Source of the DNA: Streptomyces sp. YIM 121038
GTDB taxonomy: Bacteria > Actinomycetota > Actinomycetes > Streptomycetales > Streptomycetaceae
Assembly (NCBI RefSeq): GCF_006088715.1
Contig: NZ_CP030771.1
Location: 6,281,501 to 6,345,500, forward strand
DNA length: 64,000 nucleotides
Direction: 5' to 3'
The notes under the pieces are model-generated. The model was not told the DNA's origin. It was given only the letters and a program-made list of their open reading frames with translations, and searched no databases. How positions within the stretch are numbered: the first letter of the stretch is position 1; the number at the start of each line of letters is the position of its first letter. Shown here piece by piece: positions 17,619 through 26,538 of this stretch. Made by a program: the position numbers and the translations under genes.

Positions 17619-18994
17619 CCGTCGAATCCACAGCGTCCGCCATACCCGCACCGGCCGGTTCGCAGCGGCTGAATACGCCGCCGCTGGTCCCCGGTGGAGC
17701 GCCACTTCTCGGCCACGCCTGGAACCTGGTGCGCGACCCGCTCGGCTTCCTCGCCGATCTGCGGGACCACGGCGATCTCGTCCGGATCCGACTAGGGCCC
17801 AAAACGGCGTACGCGGTGTGCGCCCCGGACCTCGTCGGCGCCCTCCTCAAGAGCCCGGAGTACGCCGTCGGCGGGCCGCTCTGGGACACCCTGGAGGTGC
17901 TCCTCGGCAAGGGCGTGGCGACCAGCAACGGCCCGCTGCACCGGCGCCAGCGGCGCATGATGCAGCCCGCGTTCCGGCCCGAGCGCATCGCCGACTACGC
18001 GCGCGTGATGGAGGAGGAGGCCCAGGCGACGGCGGGCCGCTGGAGTGACGGGGAGGCGGTGGACATCAGCGCGGAGATGTTCCGCACGGCCGTGCGCGTC
18101 GTCTCCCGCTCACTGCTCGAAGTCGACTCGATCGGCGAGAAGGCGGACCGCATCTGCGAGTCGCTGCACACCGTCTTCGAGGGCCTGTACCGCCGCATGG
18201 TCCTTTCCGTCGGGCCGCTGTACCGCGTGCCGACGCCCGCCAACCGGCGCTTCGAGCGCGCGCTCGCCGATCTGCACGCGCTCGTCGACGAGATCATCGC
18301 CGAACGCCGGCGCTGCGGAAACGGCACGGAAGAGGACTTGCTGGCCGTATTGCTCGCCGCCCGCGACGAATCGGGACGGCCGCTGACGGACCAGGAGATC
18401 CATGACCACGTCGTCTCGCTCGTCGTGGCGGGCGCCGAGAATGTCGCCTCGACACTGGCATGGGTCTTCCATCTGCTCACCGAACATCCGGCCCACGAAA
18501 GGCGGTTGGTTGAAGAGGTAAATTCCGTGACGGGAGGGCGTCCCGTCGCCTTCGCCGATCTCGGCGAGCTGCGGCACACGCGCAATGTCGTCACGGAGGC
18601 GATGCGTATACGACCGGCCGCCTGGATTTTCACGCGGAGGTCCGTGGCCGAGACCACCCTCGGCGGCTATCGCATTCCGGCCGACGCGGACATCGTGTAC
18701 AGCGTGTACGCGATGCAGCGCGATCCGCGTTCCTTCGAGCGGCATCTGGAGTTCGACCCGGACCGGTGGAATCCGGAACGTGCGGCGCGCGTACCGGAGT
18801 TCGCCATGATGCCCTTCGGCGTGGGCAACCGTAAGTGCCCCGGCGATCACTTCAGCCTGGTGGAACTCACCCTCATCCTGGCCACGATCGCCGCCACCTG
18901 GCGGCTCGACCCCACGGCGCGGACCGACACGCGCACGAAGGTCGGCATCACGCTGCACCCGCGGGATCTGGTGCTGCGCGCCACGGCGCGCTGA
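17615..18994 (+). CDS. cytochrome P450 CYP170A-type albaflavenone synthase
   Basis: The 459-residue P450 oxidises epi-isozizaene in two steps to albaflavenone. Motifs are the I-helix VVAGAENVAS (271-280), the K-helix EAMR (328-331) and the heme loop FGVGNRKCPGD with Cys408 as ligand. The I-helix position usually held by threonine is Asn276. S. coelicolor CYP170A1 also has a moonlighting farnesene synthase site built on an aspartate-rich motif; the only comparable stretch here is EEDLL (239-243), so conservation of that activity is doubtful. Translationally coupled to the cyclase. Confidence 0.92.
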   Translation: MTVESTASAIPAPAGSQRLNTPPLVPGGAPLLGHAWNLVRDPLGFLADLRDHGDLVRIRLGPKTAYAVCAPDLVGALLKSPEYAVGGPLWDTLEVLLGKGVATSNGPLHRRQRRMMQPAFRPERIADYARVMEEEAQATAGRWSDGEAVDISAEMFRTAVRVVSRSLLEVDSIGEKADRICESLHTVFEGLYRRMVLSVGPLYRVPTPANRRFERALADLHALVDEIIAERRRCGNGTEEDLLAVLLAARDESGRPLTDQEIHDHVVSLVVAGAENVASTLAWVFHLLTEHPAHERRLVEEVNSVTGGRPVAFADLGELRHTRNVVTEAMRIRPAAWIFTRRSVAETTLGGYRIPADADIVYSVYAMQRDPRSFERHLEFDPDRWNPERAARVPEFAMMPFGVGNRKCPGDHFSLVELTLILATIAATWRLDPTARTDTRTKVGITLHPRDLVLRATAR

Positions 18995-19047
18995 CACCGG
19001 CGCACCGCGTGCCCGCACCGGCCCCGGCGTCGGTGCGGGCACGCGCG

Positions 19048-20019
19048 TCAGGCCGCCGGCTCGGCCCCGGGCCCGCGGAACGTACGCCGGTACGCGTTCG
19101 GCGTGGTGCCGAGCACGCGGACGAACTGGTGGCGCAGCGCGGCCGCGTTCGGGAAGCCGGAGCGCCACGCGACCGCGTCCACGGTCTCGTCCGTAGCCTC
19201 CAGCAACTCCTGGGCGCGCAGCAGGCGTTGGCGCAGCAGCCAGCGGTACGGCGTGGTGCCGGTCTCCTGCTGGAAGCGGCGCGCGAAGGTGCGCGGCGAC
19301 ATGTGGGCGCGGGCGGCGAGCCGGTCGACGGCGAGCTCCTGGTCGAGGTGGCGCTCCATCCAGGCCAGGACCTCGCCGACGGTGTCGCAGCGGCCGCGCG
19401 GCAGCGGGCGCTCGATGTACTGGGCCTGGCCGCCGTCGCGGTGCGGCGGCACGATCATGCGGCGGGCGATGGCGTTGGCGACCTCCACGCCGTCCTCCCT
19501 GCGGACCAGGTGCAGGGCGGCGTCGATGCCCGCGGCGGTGCCCGCGGAGGTGATCACCGGGTCCTCGTCGACGTACAGCACGTCCGGTTCGACCACGGCC
19601 CGCGGACAGCGGCGCATGAGCTGGTCGGCGTGGCGCCAGTGCACCGCGCAGCGCCGCCCGTCCAGGAGCCCGGCCGCCGCGAGCACGAAGGCGCCGGTGC
19701 AGACGCTGAGCACCCGGGTGCCGCGCTCGGTGGCGCGGCGCAGGGCGTCGAGCAGCGCGGGCGGGAAGTCCCGCGTCACATAGGAGTCGCCCGCGGGGAC
19801 GGTGATCAGATCGGCCTCTTCGAGGCGGTCCAGGCCGTACGGCGTGGAGATGGTGAAGCCCGCGTGCGTGGAGAGCGTGGGGCCCTCGGCCGACACGAGC
19901 GCGAAGTCGTACACCGGAAGGCCCTCGTCGCTGCGGTCGAGGCCGAACACCTCGGACACCACGCCGAGTTCGAAGGGATGCACACCGTCCAGGGCGACGG
20001 CGGCCACGTTCCTCAACAT
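19048..20019 (-). CDS. nrdS: AraC-type regulator with DJ-1/PfpI N-domain, NrdS
   Basis: The 323-residue protein has an N-terminal DJ-1/PfpI-like domain (to about 190, including LSVCTGAFVLAAAGLLDGRR) and a C-terminal AraC double helix-turn-helix (LAARAHMSPRTFARRF and AWRSGFPNAAALRHQF). It is the third gene behind nrdA and nrdB on the same strand. In S. coelicolor the AraC-like gene of the class Ia reductase operon is called nrdS, and I use that name on position and architecture. A 236-bp gap separates it from nrdB, so an additional promoter is possible. The ATG at 20019 was chosen because similarity to GlxA-type regulators starts there. Confidence 0.8.
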   Translation of the reverse strand: MLRNVAAVALDGVHPFELGVVSEVFGLDRSDEGLPVYDFALVSAEGPTLSTHAGFTISTPYGLDRLEEADLITVPAGDSYVTRDFPPALLDALRRATERGTRVLSVCTGAFVLAAAGLLDGRRCAVHWRHADQLMRRCPRAVVEPDVLYVDEDPVITSAGTAAGIDAALHLVRREDGVEVANAIARRMIVPPHRDGGQAQYIERPLPRGRCDTVGEVLAWMERHLDQELAVDRLAARAHMSPRTFARRFQQETGTTPYRWLLRQRLLRAQELLEATDETVDAVAWRSGFPNAAALRHQFVRVLGTTPNAYRRTFRGPGAEPAA

Positions 20020-20112
20020 GAGGACAGTGTGCCGCGCCGTTGGCAGGAAATCGAGGGTGTGCGGCAGTCCTGCCACTGATGCCGGAGGACGGCCGGCGCG
20101 AGAGTGGTCGTC

Positions 20113-20343
20113 ATGAACGCACACGACGCACTCGACACGCTGGCCGTCCTCGGGGTCTTCCTGCTCATGGCCCTGCCGTCACTGATCGGCCACGCCCACG
20201 ACCGCCGGATCGACCGGGAGCTGCGGGAGGCCGAGCGCGGGCCCGGGCCGCGGGATCAGAACTCGTCGTCGAAGGAGACCGAGCCCTCCACGGCGACCTG
20301 GTACGCGGACGGGCGCCGCTCGAAGAAGTTGGTCAGCTCCTGA
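20113..20343 (+). CDS. putative small membrane protein, antisense-overlapping nrdB
   Basis: A 76-residue frame begins MNAHDALDTLAVLGVFLLMALPSL with one clear hydrophobic helix followed by a charged segment. It lies in the nrdB-nrdS gap on the opposite strand and overlaps the 3' end of nrdB by 88 bp; the overlapping part is low in recognisable structure. The ribosome site is weak. I regard it as a probable small protein because the helix looks designed, but chance cannot be excluded. Confidence 0.45.
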   Translation: MNAHDALDTLAVLGVFLLMALPSLIGHAHDRRIDRELREAERGPGPRDQNSSSKETEPSTATWYADGRRSKKLVSS

Positions 20344-21293
20344 ACGCCCTGGAGCTCCATGAACGAGAACGGGTTCTCGGAGCCGAACACCGGCGCGAAG
20401 CCCAGGCGCGTCAGACGCTGGTCGGCGACGCACTGGAGGTACTCGCGCATCGACTCGGTGTTCATGCCGGGCAGGCCGTCGCCGCACAGGTCGCGCGCGA
20501 ACTGCAGCTCGGCGTCGACCGCCTCCTTCAGCATGTCCGTGACCTGCTGCTGGAGCTGGTCGTCGAACAGCTCCGGCTCCTCCTTGCGGACGGTGTCCAC
20601 GACCTCGAAGGCGAAGCTCATGTGCATCGTCTCGTCGCGGAACACCCAGTTGGTGCCGGTCGCGAGGCCGTGCAGCAGACCGCGGCTGCGCAGCCAGTAG
20701 ACGTACGCGAAGGCACCGTAGAAGAACAGGCCCTCGATGCACGCCGCGAAGCAGATCAGGTTCAGCACGAAGCGGCGCCGGTCGGCCTGCGACTCCAGGC
20801 GGTCCAGCTTCTCCACCGAGTCCATCCACTTGAAGCAGAACTCGGCCTTCTCCCGGATGGAGGGGATGTTCTCCACGGCGGCGAAGGCGGCGGCGCGGTC
20901 GTCCGGGTCGGGGAGATAGGTGTCGAGCAGCGTCAGATAGAACTGGACGTGCACGGCCTCCTCGAACAGCTGCCGGCTCAGATAGAGCCGCGCCTCGGGG
21001 GAGTTGATGTGCTTGTAGAGGGTGAGCACGAGGTTGTTCGCCACGATCGAGTCGCCGGTCGCGAAGAACGCGACCAGGCGGCCGATCAGGTGCTGCTCCT
21101 CGGGCGTCAGCTTGGCGAGGTCGGCCACGTCCGAGTGGAGGTCGACCTCCTCCACGGTCCAGGTGTTCTTGATCGCGTCCCGGTAGCGCTCGTAGAAGTC
21201 CGGGTAGCGCATCGGGCGGAGCGTCAGCTCGAAGCCCGGGTCGAGCAGGTTCTTCTCGCCCGTCGAGGTGGTGTGCATTTCCGACTGGGACAT
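20256..21293 (-). CDS. nrdB: class I ribonucleotide reductase beta subunit
   Basis: The 345-residue radical-generating subunit has iron-ligand motifs in LFEEAVHVQFY, the ACIEGLFFYGAFAY helix and FRDETMHMSFAFEVV, plus the extreme C-terminal acidic tail that docks to the alpha subunit. It partners NrdA in making deoxynucleotides under aerobic growth. Its ATG overlaps the nrdA stop by one base (TAATG), giving tight coupling. Confidence 0.95.
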   Translation of the reverse strand: MSQSEMHTTSTGEKNLLDPGFELTLRPMRYPDFYERYRDAIKNTWTVEEVDLHSDVADLAKLTPEEQHLIGRLVAFFATGDSIVANNLVLTLYKHINSPEARLYLSRQLFEEAVHVQFYLTLLDTYLPDPDDRAAAFAAVENIPSIREKAEFCFKWMDSVEKLDRLESQADRRRFVLNLICFAACIEGLFFYGAFAYVYWLRSRGLLHGLATGTNWVFRDETMHMSFAFEVVDTVRKEEPELFDDQLQQQVTDMLKEAVDAELQFARDLCGDGLPGMNTESMREYLQCVADQRLTRLGFAPVFGSENPFSFMELQGVQELTNFFERRPSAYQVAVEGSVSFDDEF

Positions 21294-23704
21294 TACTGGC
21301 AGGCCTCGCAGGACTCGGGGTTTTCCAGGGAGCAGGCGATCGCCTCGGGGTCGGTCACCTGCTGGGGGACGGGGGCGGCCGCGGCGGCGGAGCCCCCGGC
21401 GGCGCGGGCGATGCGCGTCGCGGGGCGCGAGCGCAGGTAGTACGTGGTCTTGAGGCCCTGCTGCCAGGCGTAGGCGTACATCGAGGAGAGCTTGCCGATG
21501 GTCGGCGTCTCCAGGAACAGGTTCAGGGACTGCGACTGGTCGAGGTACGGCGTGCGCGCGGCGGCCATGTCGATCAGGCCGCGCTGCGGGATCTCCCAGG
21601 CCGTGCGGTACAGGTTCCGCACGTCGGCGGGCACCCAGGTGAAGCCCTGCACCGAGCCGTTGGACTCGCGCAGCGCCTCACGGGTCTGCGCGTCCCAGAC
21701 GCCGAGCTTCTTGAGGTCCTGCACCAGGTAGGAGTTCACCTGGAGGAACTCGCCGGACAGCGTCTCGCGCTTGAAGAGGTTGGAGACCTGCGGCTCGATG
21801 CACTCGTAGACGCCCGCGATGGACGCGATGGTGGCCGTCGGGGCGATGGCGAGGAGCAGCGAGTTGCGCATGCCGACCTTGCCGATGCGCGCCCGCAGGG
21901 CCTCCCAGCGCTCGGGCCAGGCCCGCTCCGTCTCGTAGTGGTCGGGGTGCAGGACACCGCGCGCCGTGCGGGTCTTCTCCCAGGCGGGCAGCGGCCCGTG
22001 GCGCTCGGCGAGGTCCGCGGACGCCTCGTACGCGGCGAGCATGATCCGCTCGGCGATCCGGGTGGACAGCGCCTTGGCCTCGGGGGAGTCGAAGGGCAGC
22101 CGCAGCTGGAAGAAGACGTCCTGCAGGCCCATGGCGCCGAGGCCCACCGGGCGCCACTTGGCGTTGGAGCGCCCGGCCTGCTCGGTCGGGTAGAAGTTGA
22201 TGTCCACGACGCGGTCGAGGAACGTCACGGCGGTGCGGACGGTGGCGTCCAGGCGCTCCCAGTCGATGTCCCCGTCGGCCACGAAGGCCCCGAGGTTCAC
22301 CGAGCCGAGGTTGCACACGGCCGTCTCGCCGTCGTCCGTGACCTCCAGGATCTCCGTGCACAGATTCGAGGAGTGCACGGTGTGGCCGGGCTCGGCGGTC
22401 TGGTTGGCGGTGCGGTTGGAGGCGTCCTTGAAGGTCATCCAGCCGTTGCCGGTCTGCGCGAGGGTGCGCATCATGCGGCCGTACAGATCGCGGGCGGGCA
22501 TGGTCTTCTGCGCCAGGCCCTTGGCCTCGGCCGCGCGGTAGGCCGTGTCGAACTCCTCGCCCCACAGGTCGACGAGCTCGGGCACGTCGGCGGGGGAGAA
22601 CAGCGACCACTCCTGGTCGGCGGCGACCCGGCGCATGAACTCGTCCGGGATCCAGTGCGCCAGGTTCAGGTTGTGGGTGCGCCGGGCGTCCTCGCCGGTG
22701 TTGTCCCGCAGCTCCAGGAACTCCTCGATGTCGGAGTGCCAGGTCTCCAGGTAGACGGCGGCGGCGCCCTTGCGGCGGCCGCCCTGGTTCACGGCGGCGA
22801 CGGAGGCGTCGAGCGTCTTCAGGAACGGCACGATGCCGTTGGAGTGGCCGTTCGTGCCGCGGATCAGCGAACCGCGCGAGCGGATGCGGGAGTACGACAG
22901 GCCGATGCCGCCCGCGTGCTTCGACAGGCGCGCCACCTGGTGGTAGCGGTCGTAGATCGAGTCCAGCTCGTCGAGCGGGGAGTCGAGCAGGTAGCAGCTC
23001 GACATCTGCGGGTGGCGGGTGCCGGAGTTGAAGAGCGTCGGCGACGACGGCAGGTAGTCGAGGCGGCTCATCAGGCCGTACAGCGCGGCGACCTCGTCGA
23101 GGGCGCGCACGGAGTCGTCCTCGGCGAGACCGGTGGCCACGCGCAGCATGAAGTGCTGCGGCGTCTCGATGACCTTGCGGGTGATCGGGTGGCGCAGCAG
23201 GTAGCGGCTGTGCAGCGTGCGCAGGCCGAAGTAGCCGAAGCGGCGGTCGGCGCCGTCGGCCAGCGCGGCCTCCACGAGGGCGTCCAGACGGGTGCCGTGC
23301 AGGGCCGCGAAGTCGGCGGTGCGGTCGGCGATCAGGCCCTCGCGGTGGCCGACCGCGACGGACTCGGAGAACGACGTGACGCCCTGCGAGGCGGCCTCCT
23401 CGCGGATGCCGACGCTCAGGAGCCGGGCGGCGAGCCGGGAGTACGCGGGGTCCTCGGAGATGAGCCCGGCGGCCGCCTCGGTGGCGAGCTCCCGCAACTC
23501 CGCCTCGTCGGCCTTCGCCGAGCGGCCGCGCAGCGCGGCCGCGGCGACGCGTCCGGGGTCGGCGTCGGGAAGGTCGGCGGTGAGGTCGGTCAGGGTGCGC
23601 AGCAGGGCGGCGCCGGGCCCGTCGGTGGACGGGGCGGACTGCTCGGCGTGCTGCTGACCGGCTTCGGCCTGCGCTGACGCGGGCTCGGCGGGCGCGATGG
23701 TCAC
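21293..23704 (-). CDS. nrdA: class Ia ribonucleotide reductase alpha subunit
   Basis: The 803-residue catalytic subunit contains the substrate-site cysteines in MSSCYLLDSPLDE and HSSNLCTEIL, NLGSVNLGAF, the radical-path tyrosines near the C-terminus and the terminal redox pair in ESCEACQ. The GTG at 23704 follows GAGGGAGA at good spacing. Expression is expected to be repressed by adenosylcobalamin through the riboswitch upstream, so that this B12-independent enzyme is made when the class II B12-dependent enzyme cannot work, and by NrdR through the paired boxes. Confidence 0.96.
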   Translation of the reverse strand: MTIAPAEPASAQAEAGQQHAEQSAPSTDGPGAALLRTLTDLTADLPDADPGRVAAAALRGRSAKADEAELRELATEAAAGLISEDPAYSRLAARLLSVGIREEAASQGVTSFSESVAVGHREGLIADRTADFAALHGTRLDALVEAALADGADRRFGYFGLRTLHSRYLLRHPITRKVIETPQHFMLRVATGLAEDDSVRALDEVAALYGLMSRLDYLPSSPTLFNSGTRHPQMSSCYLLDSPLDELDSIYDRYHQVARLSKHAGGIGLSYSRIRSRGSLIRGTNGHSNGIVPFLKTLDASVAAVNQGGRRKGAAAVYLETWHSDIEEFLELRDNTGEDARRTHNLNLAHWIPDEFMRRVAADQEWSLFSPADVPELVDLWGEEFDTAYRAAEAKGLAQKTMPARDLYGRMMRTLAQTGNGWMTFKDASNRTANQTAEPGHTVHSSNLCTEILEVTDDGETAVCNLGSVNLGAFVADGDIDWERLDATVRTAVTFLDRVVDINFYPTEQAGRSNAKWRPVGLGAMGLQDVFFQLRLPFDSPEAKALSTRIAERIMLAAYEASADLAERHGPLPAWEKTRTARGVLHPDHYETERAWPERWEALRARIGKVGMRNSLLLAIAPTATIASIAGVYECIEPQVSNLFKRETLSGEFLQVNSYLVQDLKKLGVWDAQTREALRESNGSVQGFTWVPADVRNLYRTAWEIPQRGLIDMAAARTPYLDQSQSLNLFLETPTIGKLSSMYAYAWQQGLKTTYYLRSRPATRIARAAGGSAAAAAPVPQQVTDPEAIACSLENPESCEACQ

Positions 23705-23823
23705 GTGGTGCTCTCCCTCGCTCGGCTCTGGGCATCGAGGCAGGCGGAGGCACACGGGCGCGACCGCGCGAGGCGGTACGTACGCCGCGTCCACCAGCCC
23801 ATGTCCACGAGGCCCGGACGTCT

Positions 23824-23960
23824 GCACCCGGACCGGGCGGCACGGGTGCGCTGTCGGCAGGTCCTCGGACTTTGTGGGTACGCAAATGCGCACACGTACA
23901 CCGTTGCGGGACAGTTCCGGACTTCCACCGGATTCCCCTGCGGCGACAGCGAGGACGAGC
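23824..23960 (-). promoter_or_regulatory. cobalamin (B12) riboswitch upstream of nrdABS
   Basis: Read on the minus strand, the leader contains the invariant core of the cobalamin aptamer: GGGGAAUCCGGUG, then CCGGAACUG, then CCCGCAACGGU (positions 23940 down to 23901), and further on GUCCGAGGACCUGCC (23870 to 23856). The segments GUCCUCG and CGAGGAC that flank the core can pair. A hairpin with GCACCCG/CGGGUGC arms (23849 to 23824) is a candidate expression platform. B12 control of Streptomyces nrdABS is established; exact ends here are estimated. Confidence 0.9.
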
Positions 23961-24005
23961 ATACATCTTGTGCCGGGTTTCGGTGGCGCCCCTAGATGTT
24001 GTGTC
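23960..24005. promoter_or_regulatory. tandem NrdR-box-like sites
   Basis: Two related elements, CATACATCTTGTG (23960-23972) and CTAGATGTTGTGTC (23992-24005), share the TTGTG end and lie 31 bp apart (23968 versus 23999), three helical turns. NrdR binds paired boxes with this spacing in front of reductase operons. They lie immediately upstream of the riboswitch, where the nrdA promoter must be; TATGCT on the minus strand (about 23963-23958) is a candidate -10. The site assignment is inference. Confidence 0.6.
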
Positions 24006-24214
24006 GGAGGTGACCGTTCCCTCACGGGGTGTGGTCGCTCGGGAGCAGGTCGGAGCGTCAACTCGCCAGGGAGAAAGGCCGGACCGGGGGACGGATACCG
24101 GGTCCGGAGCGGGGCGCGGAGGGGTTGGGGCGGGGCCCGGCGCGGGGCGTGGAGGGCTGCGGCGGGGCGTGGAGGCCTGGGCCGGGGCCCGGCGCGGCCG
24201 GGGGTGCCGGTCGG

Positions 24215-24850
24215 TCAGCCGCCCGCGCCCGGGGGGTCCTGCGGGGCGCCGTCGCCGTTCGGCGGCAGGTCGCCGCGCTCCGCGGGGCGGCCCGTGTCGC
24301 CGCCGTCCGTGGGCAGGCCCTCGGGGTCGGCCGTCTCGGGCAGGGTCGCGTCGAGTTCGCGGTCGTCGGCGCGGTGGGCGGTCTCGGCGGCGGCGCGCAG
24401 CACCGCGCGGCTCACCGCGCCGCGGTCGGCGGCGAGCTGGATGCGCAGCCCGTTCTCCGAGCGGACGTACTCGTGCCGGGAGCCCGTGCGGCGGTACCAG
24501 CCCTTGCCGTCCTTCTCGCAGCGCGTGGCGGCGGGCGGGACCGTGCGGCAGTTCCCGTCGGTGACGGTGCCCCGGTCGACGGAGAGCGTGAGCTGCGCGC
24601 CGCCCTCGTCCCGTACGTAGGTGGACTGGAAGCCGTAGTCGCCGATCACGCCCACCGACTGCCGGGCCAGCTCGAAGCCGTCGGCCTCCGTCACGTAGAC
24701 GTGCTCCACGACGGTCTGCGCCGCCTCGGCGCGGGCCTTCAGCTCGGCGCGGTCCGGCGGCGCCGCGCTGTCGAGGCTGTCCGAACCGCAGCCGGTGAGG
24801 GCGAGGGGGGCGAGGAGCAGGGCCGGGAGGAGGCGGCGGGAACGTCTCAT
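24215..24850 (-). CDS. putative lipoprotein
   Basis: The protein is about 211 residues with a basic start, hydrophobic core and lipobox LALTGC, so it is exported and lipid-anchored at Cys. The mature part has no family I recognise; the last 50 residues are rich in Pro, Gly and Asp. The ATG at 24850 follows AAAGGA; an ATG at 24868 would add six residues. It lies upstream of the nrdA leader on the same strand but has its own spacer of about 500 bp, including the riboswitch. Confidence 0.8.
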   Translation of the reverse strand: MRRSRRLLPALLLAPLALTGCGSDSLDSAAPPDRAELKARAEAAQTVVEHVYVTEADGFELARQSVGVIGDYGFQSTYVRDEGGAQLTLSVDRGTVTDGNCRTVPPAATRCEKDGKGWYRRTGSRHEYVRSENGLRIQLAADRGAVSRAVLRAAAETAHRADDRELDATLPETADPEGLPTDGGDTGRPAERGDLPPNGDGAPQDPPGAGG

Positions 24851-24918
24851 GCGCACATCCTTTCGCATGCGTCCGCCGCCGTGCCCCGCCCGGCCCTGTC
24901 GGTCCGTGCCGCCTCGGC

Positions 24919-26538
24919 TCAGTGGCCCGCCCCCACCTTGGGCAGCTCGACGGCCACGCCCTTGTCACCGGCGTCCGCCGTGTAGTCCTCGGGGGAGGTC
25001 TCGTCGACGCCCTCGGGGGCCTTGAACGCCTTCAGGACGAAGGTGAGGACGACCGTCACGACCACGTTCAGGACGAACGCCGTCAGGCCGATGTAGCCGA
25101 TCTCACCGATGCCGGGGATCTCCTTGGAGGACCCGCCGAAGTGCGCCTGCGTCGGCGAGGCGACGCCGTAGGCGGCCACCGTGCCGTAGATCATGCCGGC
25201 CGCCCACCCGGCGAGCAGCGCCCACCGGTGGAACCACCGCGTGAACAGGCCGCCGACGAGCGCGGGCATGGTCTGCAGGATCCAGATGCCGCCCAGGAGC
25301 TGGAAGTTGATGGCGACGGTCTTGTCCATGGTGAGCACGAAGGCGAGGGCGCCCACCTTCACCAGGAGCGAGACCAGCTTGGAGACCTTGGTCTCCTGCT
25401 CGGGCGTCGCGTCCGGCTTGAGGAAGTCCTTGTAGATGTTGCGCGTGAAGAGGTTCGCGGCCGCGATGGACATGATGGCGGCGGGCACGAGCGCGCCGAT
25501 GCCGATGGCCGCGAAGGCCACGCCGGTGAACCAGTCGGGGAACATGTCCTCGAACAGCTGCGGAATCGCCAGCTGCCCGTTGTCGACCTTCACCCCGGCC
25601 GCGATCGCCATGAACCCGAGCAGCGCGAGCAGGCCCAGCATCAGCGAGTACAGCGGCAGGATGGTGGTGTTGCGGCGGATCACGTCCCGGCTGCGCGAGG
25701 ACAGCGTCGCGGTGATCGAGTGCGGGTACATGAAGAGCGCGAGCGCCGAGCCGAGCGCCAGGGTCGCGTACGTCCAGGTCCCCGCGTCGCCGGGCACGAG
25801 CGCGCCGACGGGCTTGCCGGTCGCCTCGTTGGTCGCCGAGAACTTCTCGCTCGCCGCGTGGAAGACGTCGTCGAACCCGCCGAGTTTGATCGGGATGTAG
25901 ATGATGGCCACCACGATCACGATGTAGATCAGGGTGTCCTTCACGAACGCGATCAGCGCCGGGGCCCTCAGGCCCGAGGAGTAGGTGTACGCGGCGAGCA
26001 CGCCGAAGGCGATGAGCAGCGGCAGGTCCTTGACGAACCAGTTGGTGTCGTCGCCGCCGCCGACGCCCATCACGTCCAGGACGGCCTGGATGCCGACGAG
26101 TTGGAGCGCGATGTAGGGCATCGTCGCGAGGATGCCGGTGACGGCCACCGCGAGCGAGAGGCCCTTGGAGCCGAAGCGCCCGCGCACGAAGTCGGACGTG
26201 GTCACATAGCCGTGCTTGTGCGAGACCGACCAGAGCCGGGGCAGGAAGGTGAAGATCAGCGGATAGACGAGGATGGTGTACGGCACCGCGAAGAACCCGG
26301 CGGCGCCCGCCGCGTAGATCGCCGCGGGCACGGCCACGAAGGTGTACGCCGTGTAGAGGTCGCCGCCGAGCAGGAACCACGTCACCCAGGTGCCGAACGA
26401 CCGGCCGCCGAGACCCCATTCGTCGAGGCTGTCGCTCTCGGCCCGGCGCCAGCGGGCGGCGAGGAAGCCCATGACGGTGACCGCGAGGAAGAAGAAGATG
26501 AAGACGGCGAGCGCGACGCCGTTCACGCCGTCGTTCAT
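24919..26538 (-). CDS. sodium:solute symporter (SSS family, monocarboxylate/MctC-like)
   Basis: The 539-residue integral membrane protein has about 13 hydrophobic segments. The start GVALAVFIFFFLAVTVMGF and the LGGRSFGTWVTWFLLGGD motif are typical of the SSS family branch containing acetate and pyruvate transporters (ActP/MctC). The substrate is inferred only from that resemblance. Its ATG overlaps the stop of the upstream DUF3311 gene, its usual small partner. Confidence 0.85.
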   Translation of the reverse strand: MNDGVNGVALAVFIFFFLAVTVMGFLAARWRRAESDSLDEWGLGGRSFGTWVTWFLLGGDLYTAYTFVAVPAAIYAAGAAGFFAVPYTILVYPLIFTFLPRLWSVSHKHGYVTTSDFVRGRFGSKGLSLAVAVTGILATMPYIALQLVGIQAVLDVMGVGGGDDTNWFVKDLPLLIAFGVLAAYTYSSGLRAPALIAFVKDTLIYIVIVVAIIYIPIKLGGFDDVFHAASEKFSATNEATGKPVGALVPGDAGTWTYATLALGSALALFMYPHSITATLSSRSRDVIRRNTTILPLYSLMLGLLALLGFMAIAAGVKVDNGQLAIPQLFEDMFPDWFTGVAFAAIGIGALVPAAIMSIAAANLFTRNIYKDFLKPDATPEQETKVSKLVSLLVKVGALAFVLTMDKTVAINFQLLGGIWILQTMPALVGGLFTRWFHRWALLAGWAAGMIYGTVAAYGVASPTQAHFGGSSKEIPGIGEIGYIGLTAFVLNVVVTVVLTFVLKAFKAPEGVDETSPEDYTADAGDKGVAVELPKVGAGH

